From positions 1-60,088 of the forward strand of contig NZ_FOOH01000025.1 of the NCBI RefSeq assembly GCF_900113135.1: a DNA stretch of 60,088 nucleotides, given 5' to 3'. Positions 10,393-20,100 of this stretch are shown in pieces. Source of the DNA: Salegentibacter agarivorans. GTDB taxonomy: Bacteria; Bacteroidota; Bacteroidia; Flavobacteriales; Flavobacteriaceae. The notes beneath the pieces are model-generated. The model ran no database searches. It was not told where the DNA came from and worked only from the letters and a program-made list of their open reading frames with translations. The position numbers and the translations under genes are program-made. The first letter of the stretch is position 1. Every line of letters begins with the position of its first letter.

Positions 10393-11088
10393 TTAATTCT
10401 TATCCCCTAGTAGAGGCACGAACCTGAATTGTCCAAATTCGGTTTTATCGAATTCTGTTGGAGATTTTCTTATAAAAAGGGTCATAGTTTGCACATCGTC
10501 GCCCACGGGAATTACCATCCTGCCTCCAACTTTTAACTGTCCCAAAAGATCTTTAGGAACAAAAGGAGCACCGGCAGTTACAATTATTTTATCAAAAGGT
10601 GCATAATCTGGCATTCCTTTGTATCCATCTCCAAAACTAAGATGCTTAGGCCGATAACCTATTTTATTCAAAAACATTTTTGTTTTTCTATAAAGCTCCC
10701 GCTGGCGTTCTATGCTGTAAACTTTTGCCCCAAGTTCACATAAAACCGCAGTTTGATAACCGCTACCGGTACCAATTTCTAAAACTTTATCTCCTTTTTC
10801 AATCTCCAGTTTTTCGGTTTGAAAAGCTACGGTATAAGGTTGGGAAATAGTTTGATCTGCAGCAATAGGAAAAGCTTTGTCCTGGTAGGCGTGATCTTCA
10901 AAACTACTATCCATAAAGAGGTGCCTGGGAATTTTCCCAATTGCACCTAAAACGGCTTTATCGGTAATTCCCTTTTTCTTTACGGTTTTTACCAACTGCT
11001 GTCTTTTTCCCTTATGTCTATAGTTATCTTCAATCACTTTTTTACCCTTTAAACTGCAAAAATACTCATTAGAAGTCAAAGATGCCAA
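10393..11088 (-). CDS. pcm: Protein-L-isoaspartate O-methyltransferase
   Basis: 231 residues. Repairs isoaspartyl residues in aged proteins using S-adenosylmethionine. The SAM-binding motif VLEIGTGSGYQTAVL (about 101-115) and the substrate segments AYQDKAFPI and TISQPYTVAFQ are present. The first 20 residues (MASLTSNEYFCSLKGKKVIE) look less conserved than the rest; a start nearer EDNYRHKGKRQQ would match the usual length of about 210 residues, so the N-terminus is uncertain. Converges with yidC. Confidence 0.93.
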   Translation of the reverse strand: MASLTSNEYFCSLKGKKVIEDNYRHKGKRQQLVKTVKKKGITDKAVLGAIGKIPRHLFMDSSFEDHAYQDKAFPIAADQTISQPYTVAFQTEKLEIEKGDKVLEIGTGSGYQTAVLCELGAKVYSIERQRELYRKTKMFLNKIGYRPKHLSFGDGYKGMPDYAPFDKIIVTAGAPFVPKDLLGQLKVGGRMVIPVGDDVQTMTLFIRKSPTEFDKTEFGQFRFVPLLGDKN

Positions 11089-11157
11089 GCGAAAACGGGG
11101 GAGATTCTCCTCTTTATTGCTAAACTATTTGCAATCAAAATACTATTTTTGTGAAAA

Positions 11158-12135
11158 ATGCTAAATAATATGCTGAAAGTAGGCGTGCTTGGTGCAGGAC
11201 ACTTAGGAAAGATACATTTAAAATTACTCAACCAATCTGAAAAATATGAGCTTGTAGGTTTCTACGATGCCAACTCAGAAAATGCGGAAAAGATTTCTGC
11301 GGAATTCGGTTATAAAAAATTCGATACTATAGAAGAACTCATCGGGGCAGTAGACGTGGTAGATGTAGTAACTCCTACCCTTTCGCATTTTGAAGTAGCA
11401 AAAAAAACAATTACGGCAGGCAAACATCTTTTTATAGAAAAACCCATTACCAACACATTTGCTGAAGCCGAAGAACTTATCGCTTTAGCAAAAAAACACG
11501 GCGTAAAAGGCCAGGTAGGCCACGTAGAGCGCTTTAATCCCGCATTTAGAGCTGTGGCTTCCAGGATTGAGAATCCTATGTTTATAGAAGCGCATCGCCT
11601 TGCAGAGTTCAATCCGCGCGGAACAGATGTTCCCGTGGTTCTGGATTTAATGATTCACGATATTGATGCTGTTCTAAGCGTAGTAAAGTCGAAAGTGAAA
11701 AACATTAATGCCAGTGGAGTTTCAGTAATTAGTGATACTCCAGATATTGCCAACGCCAGGATTGAATTTGAAAACGGATGCGTGGCCAACTTAACAGCCA
11801 GCCGAATTTCAATGAAAAATATGCGTAAATCCAGGTTTTTTCAGCGAGACGCTTATATCTCTGTAGATTTTCTGGAGAAAAAATGCGAGGTGGTAAAAAT
11901 GAAAGATGCCCCCGAAAAAGAAGATGATTACGCAATGATCTTGCAAAATGCAGAAGGAGTAAAAAAACAAATCTATTTTGATAATCCTAATGTTTCTCCA
12001 AACAACGCCATTTTAGACGAGTTAGAAACTTTTGCCGACGCGATAAATAATAATACCACACCAATAGTAACGCTAGAACAGGGCGCTGAAGCCTTGCGTG
12101 TTGCCAACGGAGTTATTGAAAGTTTTAGTAAGTAA
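11158..12135 (+). CDS. Gfo/Idh/MocA family oxidoreductase
   Basis: 325 residues. The Rossmann motif VGVLGAGHLGKIHLKLL (about 8-24) binds NAD(P), and the family's EKP motif is seen in LFIEKPITNTFAEAEEL. A conserved His segment (FNPAFRAVASRI; DLMIHDIDAVL) belongs to the GFO/IDH C-terminal domain. The substrate is a sugar or related hydroxy compound; it cannot be named from sequence. Translation may start at the ATG at 11170 rather than 11158. Upstream lies TATTTTTG, which fits the flavobacterial -7 box TAnnTTTG. Confidence 0.88.
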   Translation: MLNNMLKVGVLGAGHLGKIHLKLLNQSEKYELVGFYDANSENAEKISAEFGYKKFDTIEELIGAVDVVDVVTPTLSHFEVAKKTITAGKHLFIEKPITNTFAEAEELIALAKKHGVKGQVGHVERFNPAFRAVASRIENPMFIEAHRLAEFNPRGTDVPVVLDLMIHDIDAVLSVVKSKVKNINASGVSVISDTPDIANARIEFENGCVANLTASRISMKNMRKSRFFQRDAYISVDFLEKKCEVVKMKDAPEKEDDYAMILQNAEGVKKQIYFDNPNVSPNNAILDELETFADAINNNTTPIVTLEQGAEALRVANGVIESFSK

Positions 12136-12191
12136 TATAAATACTATTTCAGTCGATTTTAAAGCTGAAATTCATTTAAAAACCACACAAA

Positions 12192-13079
12192 ATGAAAAAT
12201 ATAGCAGTTATAGGAGCAGGAACTATGGGTAACGGAATCGCCCACACTTTTGCTCAATTTGGATACAAAGTAAATCTTATAGACATTTCTGAGGAAAGTC
12301 TGGATAAGGGGATGAAAACTATTTCGGGGAATTTAGACCGAATGGTTTCTAAAGAAAAAATAAGTGCGGCAGATAAAGAAGCAACGCTTAACAACATCAC
12401 CACGTATACCGATATTCCTAAAGGTGTTAAAGAAATTGACCTTGTAGTTGAAGCTGCTACAGAAAATGAGGATTTAAAACTGAATATCTTTAAGCAACTG
12501 GACGAAAATTGTTCAGCCGAAACCATTTTGGCGAGTAATACTTCTTCAATTTCTATTACAAAAATCGCTTCAGTAGTTTCCAATCCAGAGCGTGTTATTG
12601 GAATGCATTTTATGAACCCGGTGCCAATTATGAAACTGGTAGAAATTATTCGTGGTTACAGCACCAGCAACGAAGTTACCTCGTCTATTATGGAACTTTC
12701 AGAAAAACTAAATAAAGTTCCGGTTGAAGCGAATGACTATCCCGGTTTTGTGGCTAACCGAATTTTAATGCCAATGATTAACGAGGCGATTGAAACCTAT
12801 TATAATGGCGTTGCGGGAGTAAAAGAGATAGATACAGTAATGAAACTCGGAATGGCGCATCCAATGGGTCCGCTTCAATTAGCCGACTTTATTGGTTTAG
12901 ATGTTTGTCACTCTATCCTTGAGGTGATGTACGACGGTTTTAAAAATCCGAAATACGCACCCTGCCCTCTATTGACTAATATGGTGATGGCCGGGAAACT
13001 GGGAATAAAATCTGGAGAAGGTTTTTACGACTATTCTGAAAGTAAAAAAGCCGAAAAGGTTTCAGCACAATTCAGCTAA
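12192..13079 (+). CDS. 3-hydroxybutyryl-CoA dehydrogenase
   Basis: 295 residues. Oxidises or reduces 3-hydroxyacyl-CoA with NAD(P). The N-terminal NAD site IAVIGAGTMGNGIAHTFAQFGY, the catalytic-site block VIGMHFMNPVPIMKLVEII and the C-terminal dimerisation domain (GFVANRILMPMINEAIETY, MGLG-type motif as HPMGPLQLADFIGLDV) are all present. Length equals the short (single-domain pair) PaaH/Hbd type and not the long FadJ fusion. In line with the preceding dehydrogenase (56-bp gap) and the DUF1015 gene after it (18 bp). Confidence 0.93.
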   Translation: MKNIAVIGAGTMGNGIAHTFAQFGYKVNLIDISEESLDKGMKTISGNLDRMVSKEKISAADKEATLNNITTYTDIPKGVKEIDLVVEAATENEDLKLNIFKQLDENCSAETILASNTSSISITKIASVVSNPERVIGMHFMNPVPIMKLVEIIRGYSTSNEVTSSIMELSEKLNKVPVEANDYPGFVANRILMPMINEAIETYYNGVAGVKEIDTVMKLGMAHPMGPLQLADFIGLDVCHSILEVMYDGFKNPKYAPCPLLTNMVMAGKLGIKSGEGFYDYSESKKAEKVSAQFS

Positions 13080-13097
13080 ATAAATGTATAATTAGAT

Positions 13098-14342
13098 TTG
13101 ACAAAAATACTTCCATTTAGAGCTGTAAGGCCGCAACGGGCCAAAGCCGGACTTGTAGCTACAAAATCTTTTGAAGATTATACTGAAGCTGAAATAAGAG
13201 CGATTTTGCAGTATAACCCGTATTCATTTTTACATATTCTGAATCCGGGTTATAAATTTCAGCACGAGATAACTGGTGGGCAGCGCTTCCAGATGGTAAA
13301 AAATCGCTACCTGGAATTCAGGGAAGAAAATTCATTTATAAAAGATGAAAAACCGGCCTATTATCTTTATAAAATAGTAAGCAGGGAAACTACTTGTTGT
13401 GGTATTATTGCTGCTGCCAGTGCCGAAGATTATGAGAATAACCTCATTAAAAAACATGAAGATACAATTGCAAGCCGTGAAACTTTGTTTAAGGATTATC
13501 TTAAAGTAGTGGGCTTTAATACCGAGCCGGTTCTGCTCACCTATCCCGATAATTCTAAGATAAATGAGGTTATTGACCAGGTTATGCAAACTCGCGCCGA
13601 ATATGAATTTGCCACTGTAAACCGGGAAATTCATTATCTCTGGAAAATAGATCAGGTTGATTTATTAAAGCAAATTCAGGAAGAATTTGAGCAAATGCCT
13701 CATTTGTATATCGCAGACGGTCACCATCGAAGTGCTTCCTCCTATTTGTTGGCGCAGGAATCCAGGAAGGCTAACCCAAATCATACCGGGAAAGAACCTT
13801 ATAACTTTTTTATGAGTTACCTTATTTCAGAAAGTAACCTTAATATTCACGAATACAGCAGACTCATTACCGATTTAAACGGGAATACCAAAGAAGAATT
13901 TCTTATCCATCTGGATGAATATTTCAGAATTGAAAACCACGGGATGGAAGTTTATAAACCCCAGCAAAAGCATCATTTTAATATGTATTTAGACGGGGAA
14001 TTTTATTCGCTTTATTTACGAAAAACAAACTATGAATTTGGAGATTCTTTGACTAAATTAGACCCATATATTCTGTATAAGAAAGTGCTACAGCCAATTT
14101 TGGGCATTAAAGACCTTAGAAATGATAAGCGTATTTCTTATATTCACGGTAAAAATGATTTAATTGAGCTTAAAACCCGTATAGATAAAGGTGAATTTGC
14201 AGTCGGTTTTGGAATGCTCCCCTTAAGTATTGAAGAAATAAAAGAAACTGCCGACGAAGGTTTAACCATGCCTCCCAAAAGCACCTATATTGAACCCAAA
14301 CTTTTAAACGGCCTTACCATCTACGAGTTTGAAACCAACTAA
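13098..14342 (+). CDS. DUF1015 domain protein
   Basis: 414 residues, full length for DUF1015. Starts ILPFRAVRPQRAKA and contains the family's best-conserved block LYIADGHHRSASSYLLAQE (about 204-222), plus LTYPDNSKINEVI. The biochemical role is not established. The start is a TTG at 13098, 18 bp after the hydroxybutyryl-CoA dehydrogenase stop; the conserved PFRA beginning leaves no other choice. Likely one transcript with the YggS gene, which begins 11 bp downstream. Confidence 0.88.
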   Translation: MTKILPFRAVRPQRAKAGLVATKSFEDYTEAEIRAILQYNPYSFLHILNPGYKFQHEITGGQRFQMVKNRYLEFREENSFIKDEKPAYYLYKIVSRETTCCGIIAAASAEDYENNLIKKHEDTIASRETLFKDYLKVVGFNTEPVLLTYPDNSKINEVIDQVMQTRAEYEFATVNREIHYLWKIDQVDLLKQIQEEFEQMPHLYIADGHHRSASSYLLAQESRKANPNHTGKEPYNFFMSYLISESNLNIHEYSRLITDLNGNTKEEFLIHLDEYFRIENHGMEVYKPQQKHHFNMYLDGEFYSLYLRKTNYEFGDSLTKLDPYILYKKVLQPILGIKDLRNDKRISYIHGKNDLIELKTRIDKGEFAVGFGMLPLSIEEIKETADEGLTMPPKSTYIEPKLLNGLTIYEFETN

Positions 14343-14353
14343 AAATTGATTGC

Positions 14354-15010
14354 ATGAGTATTTCTGAAAATATAAAAAAATATAAAACTGAACTGCCTGA
14401 AGATGTCACTTTAGTGGCTATTTCTAAAACCAAACCTACAGAAGATCTTTTAGAAGCCTACGAGGCCGGCCAAAGACACTTTGGAGAGAATAAAATTCAG
14501 GAAATGACTGATAAATGGGAAGAACTTCCAAAAGATATTAAATGGCATATGGTGGGCCACGTACAGCGAAACAAGGTAAAATATATGGCGCCTTATGTTT
14601 TCCTTATTCACGCGGTAGATAGTTTAAAATTATTGAAAGAAATTAATAAAGAAGCCGACAAAAATGACCGGTCTATAGATTGTCTTTTGCAAATTAAAAT
14701 TGCCGAAGAGGATAGTAAGTATGGTATTTCAGCAGAAGAAGCTAAAGAAATATTAGATTCAGAAAAGTTTAAAAGTTTTGATCGGGTAAAAGTAAAAGGA
14801 CTTATGGGAATGGCCACTTTTACTGATGATGAAACTCAGGTTAAAAAAGAATTTGAACATCTTAAATCGGTTTTTAACGATTTTAAAGCGACATATTCAA
14901 ATATGAATATCCTTTCTATGGGAATGAGCGGAGATTATAAAATCGCTTTAGATTGCGGTAGTAATATGGTACGCATAGGAAGTGATATTTTTGGTGAAAG
15001 GAATTATTAA
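14354..15010 (+). CDS. YggS family pyridoxal-phosphate homeostasis protein
   Basis: 218 residues. Binds PLP without known catalysis and keeps free B6 vitamers in balance. The PLP lysine lies in VAISKTKPTEDLLEAY (Lys near residue 26), followed by HFGENKIQEM and WHMVGHVQRNKVKY; the C-terminal phosphate-binding SMGMSGDYKIALDCGSNMVRIGSDIFG is complete. Fits the usual length of 215-235. Short spacing to DUF1015 and to the exonuclease gene (17 bp) suggests an operon. Confidence 0.93.
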   Translation: MSISENIKKYKTELPEDVTLVAISKTKPTEDLLEAYEAGQRHFGENKIQEMTDKWEELPKDIKWHMVGHVQRNKVKYMAPYVFLIHAVDSLKLLKEINKEADKNDRSIDCLLQIKIAEEDSKYGISAEEAKEILDSEKFKSFDRVKVKGLMGMATFTDDETQVKKEFEHLKSVFNDFKATYSNMNILSMGMSGDYKIALDCGSNMVRIGSDIFGERNY

Positions 15011-15027
15011 GAGATAGAAAATATTTT

Positions 15028-16398
15028 TTGTACGCAGTAGTAGACATAGAAACCACCGGTGGTAAATATAACGAAGAAGGAATTACAGAAATAGCAATTT
15101 ATAAATTTGATGGTTTAAAAGTAGTAGACCAGTTTATAAGCCTTGTAAATCCCGAAAAGCCAATTCAACCCTTTGTGGTAAACCTCACGGGAATTAATAA
15201 CGATATGCTTCGTAATGCTCCCAAATTTTACGAGGTAGCCAGGCGCATTGTAGAAATTACAGAAGATTGTGTACTGGTAGCCCACAATGCTAAATTTGAT
15301 TATAGAATTCTTAGAACCGAATTTAAAAGACTTGGTTTTGATTTTGAAAGAAGATCGCTATGTACCGTAGAACTTTCTAAAAAACTTATTCCCGGCCAGG
15401 CCTCTTATAGTTTAGGAAAACTGGTTAGAGCTCTGGGAATTCCTTTAAGTGACAGGCATCGTGCCAGTGGAGATGCCCAGGCAACTGTAAAGCTTTTTAA
15501 AATGCTACTCGCAAAAGATATTGAAAAGAATATTCTAAAAGATGCGGTAAAATTAGAGCCAAAACGCCAAATAGATACACGTCTTGTTTATATCCTTGAA
15601 GATTTACCGGGAATTACGGGCGTTTATTACTTTCATAATGAAGAAGGTGAGATTATTTACATTGGAAAAAGCAGGAATATTAAAAAACGGGTTACCCAGC
15701 ATTTTACCAATGAGCAGCGTAAAGCTCGTGAAATGCAAAAAGAAGTTAGCTCGGTTAGTTTTGAAGCCACAGGAAACGAACTGGCAGCACTTTTAAAAGA
15801 AAATCAGGAGATAAAACATAATAAGCCTAAATTCAATAAGGTTTTAGAAAAGAATATATTTAGCCACGCCCTCTATCACTCTACCGATGAAGATGGTTAT
15901 ATTAATTTAAAAATTGGTCGTGCCGGTAAGAAAAATAGTATCACTACTTTTTCTTCTTTAAAGCGAGCTCGCAACGTTTTAGAGATGTGGATAACAAAAT
16001 ATGAACTCTGCCCCAGGCTCTGTAATCTTGAAAAAGGCAATGGAAACTGCTTTAATTATACCATAGAAAAATGCAACGGAGCCTGTATAAAAGAAGAATC
16101 GGCTGAAGCTTACAATGAGAAAGTGAGAGCATTAATCAATCAGCATTCTTATAAAACCCAGCATATGCTGGTTATAGATCGTGGTCGTGATATAGACGAA
16201 AAAAGTGCATTGCTGGTGGAAGATGGTGAATTTAAGGGGATTGGATATTTCAATTTAAACCACCAGATTAATAATATAGATATTATTAGGTCTATAATTA
16301 CCCCTATGAAAAACGATCGCGATGCCCAACATATTATTCAAAGCTATTTACGCCGAAATTCGCGGTTAAAAATTATACCATTAGCGCCAGCTACTTAA
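15028..16398 (+). CDS. DnaQ-like 3'-5' exonuclease fused to GIY-YIG nuclease
   Basis: 456 residues. The N-terminal part is a DEDDh exonuclease: VVDIETTGG (residues 4-12), VLVAHNAKFDYRIL (near 87-100) and HRASGDAQA (near 147-155). A UvrC/Cho-type GIY-YIG domain begins near residue 192 (GITGVYYFHNEEGEIIYIGKSRNIKKR). A Cys-rich stretch (ELCPRLCNLEKGNGNC, CNGAC, about 327-352) resembles the UvrC Cys motif. The fusion is a known arrangement in Bacteroidota and other phyla and is thought to act in DNA repair. The start is TTG at 15028, since the exonuclease motif begins at residue 4. Confidence 0.9.
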   Translation: MYAVVDIETTGGKYNEEGITEIAIYKFDGLKVVDQFISLVNPEKPIQPFVVNLTGINNDMLRNAPKFYEVARRIVEITEDCVLVAHNAKFDYRILRTEFKRLGFDFERRSLCTVELSKKLIPGQASYSLGKLVRALGIPLSDRHRASGDAQATVKLFKMLLAKDIEKNILKDAVKLEPKRQIDTRLVYILEDLPGITGVYYFHNEEGEIIYIGKSRNIKKRVTQHFTNEQRKAREMQKEVSSVSFEATGNELAALLKENQEIKHNKPKFNKVLEKNIFSHALYHSTDEDGYINLKIGRAGKKNSITTFSSLKRARNVLEMWITKYELCPRLCNLEKGNGNCFNYTIEKCNGACIKEESAEAYNEKVRALINQHSYKTQHMLVIDRGRDIDEKSALLVEDGEFKGIGYFNLNHQINNIDIIRSIITPMKNDRDAQHIIQSYLRRNSRLKIIPLAPAT

Positions 16399-16467
16399 AT
16401 AAATTTTAATTTACTTAGATGCTTCAGCAATTTACTTAAATTTGAATAATTCCTAAAAATTCTATTT

Positions 16468-17301
16468 TTGAGCAGAACGCAACCCAAACCAGGCTGGAAA
16501 TCTAAAATCCACGAAATAATTTACGAAGCCGATACCCCGGCGGGTAAATTTTTTGACGTTGCTCTACTTGTTGTTATCGCCATAAGTATTATCCTGGTAA
16601 TGCTGGAAAGCGTAAGCAGCCTTAACTTAAAGTATTACTGGCATTTTTATATTGCTGAATGGATCATTACCATAATTTTCACGATAGAATATATTTTAAG
16701 GATTATTGCTATTAAAAAACCTAAAAATTATATTTTTAGTTTCTATGGTATTGTAGATTTACTCTCCACCCTTCCCACCTATCTGGCTTTTCTATTTGGT
16801 GGTCATAATTTACTTTTTGCTGTAAGAGCCTTAAGATTGCTTAGAGTATTTAGAATTTTAAAGATTACACGTTATATAGGCGAATCTAACCGACTTTTAT
16901 TAGCCTTACGTAACAGCCGTCCAAAAATTATTGTTTTCCTCTTTGCCGTGCTTATTATTTGTGTAATTATGGGAACGGTAATGCATTTGGTTGAAGGAGA
17001 AGAAGGAGGTTTTGATAATATTCCGCTTAGTATTTATTGGGCTATTGTTACCCTTACTACCGTGGGATTTGGAGATATTCACCCCATCACTCCGCTTGGT
17101 AGGTTTATCGCATCATTTATTATGATTGTAGGTTACGGAATTATTGCCGTACCAACCGGTATTGTGACTTCTGAAATTACCCGGGCTCAAAAAAATAAGA
17201 TTCCTACCAATACCCAGGTTTGCCCGCATTGCAACGAAACCAAACATATGGATGATGCTGAATTTTGCCATAACTGCGGAAAACCACTTCATGAACACTA
17301 A
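16468..17301 (+). CDS. Voltage-gated K+ channel family ion transporter with C-terminal zinc ribbon
   Basis: 277 residues. Six membrane segments are predicted between 28 and 235: S1 VALLVVIAISIILVML, an S4-like arginine ladder RALRLLRVFRILKITRY (about 118-134), a pore loop with filter TTVGFGDIHP (about 197-206), and S6 FIMIVGYGIIAVPTG. The tail holds CPHC...CHNC (about 252-272), a small zinc ribbon, an uncommon addition. TTG start at 16468. It overlaps miaA by 11 bp. Confidence 0.88.
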   Translation: MSRTQPKPGWKSKIHEIIYEADTPAGKFFDVALLVVIAISIILVMLESVSSLNLKYYWHFYIAEWIITIIFTIEYILRIIAIKKPKNYIFSFYGIVDLLSTLPTYLAFLFGGHNLLFAVRALRLLRVFRILKITRYIGESNRLLLALRNSRPKIIVFLFAVLIICVIMGTVMHLVEGEEGGFDNIPLSIYWAIVTLTTVGFGDIHPITPLGRFIASFIMIVGYGIIAVPTGIVTSEITRAQKNKIPTNTQVCPHCNETKHMDDAEFCHNCGKPLHEH

Positions 17302-18211
17302 TTACCTTATTAACATCCTGGGGCCTACCGCCATTGGCAAGACTTCATTAGCCATTAATCTCGCTAAAAAGTTTAATACTGAAATAATTTCAGCAGATTC
17401 CCGGCAATTTTATAAAGAAATGCGAATTGGCACCGCCGTCCCTTCAACCGAAGAACTGGAGGCTGCTAAACATCATTTTATTCAACATATTTCTATTGAA
17501 GATGCTTATAATGTGGGCGATTTTGAAGCTGAGGCGATTCAGAAATTAGAAGAAATTTTCCAGGATCACGATGTTGTGATAATGGTAGGCGGCAGTGGTT
17601 TATACACCAAAAGCGTTCTGCAAGGCCTGGATTATTTTCCCGAAGTTCCTGCAGAAATTAGGAAAAATTTAAACTTAAAGTTTGAGGAAAATGGATTGGT
17701 TCCTTTACAAAAGAAACTCCAAAAATACGACCCTGAATATTATAACATAGCCGATGTTGAAAATCCGCAGCGAGTTATAAGAGCGCTTGAAGTTTGCATA
17801 ACTTCAGGCAAACCATATTCCTCTTTTTTAAATCAGCCTAAAACACAGCGGGATTTTATCCCGATAAGCATAGGTCTTACTGCCGATCGTGAAATAATTT
17901 ATGAACGTATAAACCGGCGTGTAGATTTAATGATAAATGAAGGATTACTGGAAGAAGCAGAAAAACTTTTTGCTCACAAACATTTAAATGCTTTAAACAC
18001 CGTAGGCTATAAAGAACTTTTCAGTTACTTGGAAGGAAAAATTTCCCTTGAAACGGCAGTTTCAGAAATTAAGAAAAACACCCGAAGATTCGCAAAAAGA
18101 CAGCTTACCTGGTTTAGAAAAGACCACGATATACAATGGTTCGATTTTAAAACCCCTCCGGAAGAAATTCAGGAATTTATTGAGGGAAAAATCACTGAAT
18201 TTGCAAAGTGA
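17291..18211 (+). CDS. miaA: tRNA dimethylallyltransferase
   Basis: 306 residues. Adds the isopentenyl group to A37 of tRNAs reading UNN codons. P-loop LGPTAIGKTSLAINLA (about 8-23), then SADSRQFYKEMRIGTA, and DVENPQRVIRALEV, all diagnostic. The start chosen is the ATG at 17291, because the 13 residues before it in frame are the channel gene's DNA read in another frame; this gives an 11-bp overlap with the channel gene and probable translational coupling. Confidence 0.95.
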   Translation: MNTNYLINILGPTAIGKTSLAINLAKKFNTEIISADSRQFYKEMRIGTAVPSTEELEAAKHHFIQHISIEDAYNVGDFEAEAIQKLEEIFQDHDVVIMVGGSGLYTKSVLQGLDYFPEVPAEIRKNLNLKFEENGLVPLQKKLQKYDPEYYNIADVENPQRVIRALEVCITSGKPYSSFLNQPKTQRDFIPISIGLTADREIIYERINRRVDLMINEGLLEEAEKLFAHKHLNALNTVGYKELFSYLEGKISLETAVSEIKKNTRRFAKRQLTWFRKDHDIQWFDFKTPPEEIQEFIEGKITEFAK

Positions 18212-18220
18212 TAGATAAAA

Positions 18221-18287
18221 AAACCTCCCCTCCTTTTCAAGGAGGGGAATGAATTCAGCGCAACTGAAGAAAGGGGTGGTTAAGCCC
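18221..18287 (-). terminator. Hairpin terminator within a dispersed repeat
   Basis: CCCCTCCTT / AAGGAGGGG with a 2-4 base loop, followed on the minus strand by GGTTTTTTT, would terminate the DJ-1/PfpI gene. The stretch beside it (AATGAATTCAGCGCAACTG, GGGGTGGTTAAGCCCC) belongs to a repeat seen between genes in many flavobacterial genomes. The element sits between two convergent genes. Confidence 0.7.
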
Positions 18288-18292
18288 CAATC

Positions 18293-18868
18293 TTAAATCT
18301 CAATTTTTGCCCCGAGTAATTTTACAAATTCTCTAATAAATGCGGCGTGACCCGGCCAGGCTGGTGATGTTACCAGGTTGCCATCTACCACTGCTTCAGT
18401 AGGCTTAACTTCTTTATAATTCCCTCCTACCAGTTCTATTTCTGGACCAATTGTGGGGTATGCGGTGAGTGTTCTGCCTTTTAAAACTTTTGCTACGGTA
18501 AGAATTTGGATAGCGTGGCAAATAGAAGCCACCGGTTTATCTTTTTCAAAGAAATGCTTAGTGATTTCAATTACTTTTTTATTCAGCCTAAGATATTCTG
18601 GTGCCCGGCCGCCGGCCATTACAAATCCGTTATAATCGTCTGCAAATACCTCATCAAAAGAATAATTGAGTTCAAACAAATGACCTGGTTTTTCAGTGTA
18701 GGTTTGGTCTCCTTCAAAATCGTGAATTGCAGTTTTTATCTTGTCGCCTTTCTTTTTTCCCGGGCATACCGTATGCACGGTGTAGCCCAACATTTCTAAC
18801 ATCTGGAAAGGAACCATAGTTTCATAATCTTCAGCGAAATCACCGGTTAAAAAAAGTATTTTTTTCAT
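18293..18868 (-). CDS. DJ-1/PfpI family protein
   Basis: 191 residues. Begins [21 protein letters not shown], with the family's Glu in this loop, and carries the nucleophile elbow [12 protein letters not shown] (Cys near residue 117) and [10 protein letters not shown]. The family includes glyoxalase III/deglycase-like and general stress proteins; which activity applies is unknown. Monocistronic and convergent with miaA. Confidence 0.88.
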   Translation of the reverse strand: MKKILFLTGDFAEDYETMVPFQMLEMLGYTVHTVCPGKKKGDKIKTAIHDFEGDQTYTEKPGHLFELNYSFDEVFADDYNGFVMAGGRAPEYLRLNKKVIEITKHFFEKDKPVASICHAIQILTVAKVLKGRTLTAYPTIGPEIELVGGNYKEVKPTEAVVDGNLVTSPAWPGHAAFIREFVKLLGAKIEI

Positions 18869-19017
18869 AATTAATCAGGTTTTGATTTGACTTTTAAGTT
18901 AAGAAAATTCATACTTAGCACTGGTAATCAGTTTTTAAAAAATAGTTAAATATAATTTTTGACTGCAAATTTTAAAAAAGCTTGAGTAACTTTTGGGTTC
19001 AGGCAAAAAACATAATT

Positions 19018-20100
19018 ATGCAAGATCGCAGGACATTTATTAAAAAATCAGGGCTATTTGTGGCCGCTACTACACTTCCAATTCCCAATTTTCTACTTCA
19101 TAAAAATAAAGAAAAATTAGGCGTAGCTCTGTTAGGCCTTGGAAACTACAGTACCGGGCAACTTGCACCGGCGCTTCAGGAAACCGATTATTGCGAGTTA
19201 CGAGGTATTGTAACCGGAAGTCCTGAGAAAATACCGGTATGGCAAAAGAAATACGGGATTAAAGATCAAAATGTGTATAATTATGATAATATGGATGAAA
19301 TTGCCAATAACGATGATATAGATGTGATCTATGTTGTTGTACCCACGGGGCTTCACGCAAAGTATGCAATTAAGGCCGCTAATGCAGGGAAACACGTTTG
19401 GTGTGAAAAGCCTATGGCAAAAACCTCGGAAGAATGCCGACAAATAATTGAGGCCTGTAACAAAAATGGGGTAAAACTTTCCATTGGTTATAGAATGCAG
19501 CACGAAAAAAATACGCAAACCTTAATGAAATGGGCTGAAACCAAACCTTTTGGTAGTATGAAAAACCTAAAAGCCGAAGCCGGTTATTATGGAAACCCTA
19601 TGAATCCCTGGAAACTGGAAAAAGAAATGGGTGGCGGTGCTATGTATGATATGGGCGTTTACCCGTTAAATGCAGCGCGCTATACCACTGGCTTAGAACC
19701 AATCTCGGTTAGTGCAAAACATATAATTAACAGACCAGAAATTTTTGACGAAGTTGATGAAACTACGGTTTTTGATCTTGAATTTCCTAACGGAATTACT
19801 GCCAATTGCAGAACCAGTTTTGGAGAAAGTATGAATAATCTTGAAGTAGATTGCAAAGATGGCTGGTATTATTTAAGACCTTTCCAATCATACTCCGGAG
19901 TGAAAGGAAAAGCCAGCGATGGGACTGTTTTAGCTCCATTCGGGAAAAATCAGCAAGCTGTACAAATGGATGATGATGCCCTGGCAATTATCAATGATAA
20001 AAAAGTAATGGTTCCCGGGGAAGATGGATTAAAGGATATTATAATCCTGGAAAAAATATATGAATCTGCCAGTAAAAACGGGGAACGTTTAAGCTTATAA
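19018..20100 (+). CDS. Exported Gfo/Idh/MocA oxidoreductase (Tat signal)
   Basis: 360 residues from the ATG at 19018. The N-terminus has a twin-arginine motif RRTFIKKSG followed by a hydrophobic stretch, so the protein is probably folded with its cofactor and exported by Tat. Rossmann motif VALLGLGNYSTGQLAPAL and EKP motif WCEKPMAKTSEECRQII are present, with GYRMQHEKN and GGGAMYDMGVYPLNAARY in the C-terminal domain. Similar to periplasmic glucose-fructose oxidoreductase-like enzymes; substrate unknown. An upstream ATG at 18982 exists but would displace the Tat motif from the N-terminus. Confidence 0.88.
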   Translation: MQDRRTFIKKSGLFVAATTLPIPNFLLHKNKEKLGVALLGLGNYSTGQLAPALQETDYCELRGIVTGSPEKIPVWQKKYGIKDQNVYNYDNMDEIANNDDIDVIYVVVPTGLHAKYAIKAANAGKHVWCEKPMAKTSEECRQIIEACNKNGVKLSIGYRMQHEKNTQTLMKWAETKPFGSMKNLKAEAGYYGNPMNPWKLEKEMGGGAMYDMGVYPLNAARYTTGLEPISVSAKHIINRPEIFDEVDETTVFDLEFPNGITANCRTSFGESMNNLEVDCKDGWYYLRPFQSYSGVKGKASDGTVLAPFGKNQQAVQMDDDALAIINDKKVMVPGEDGLKDIIILEKIYESASKNGERLSL

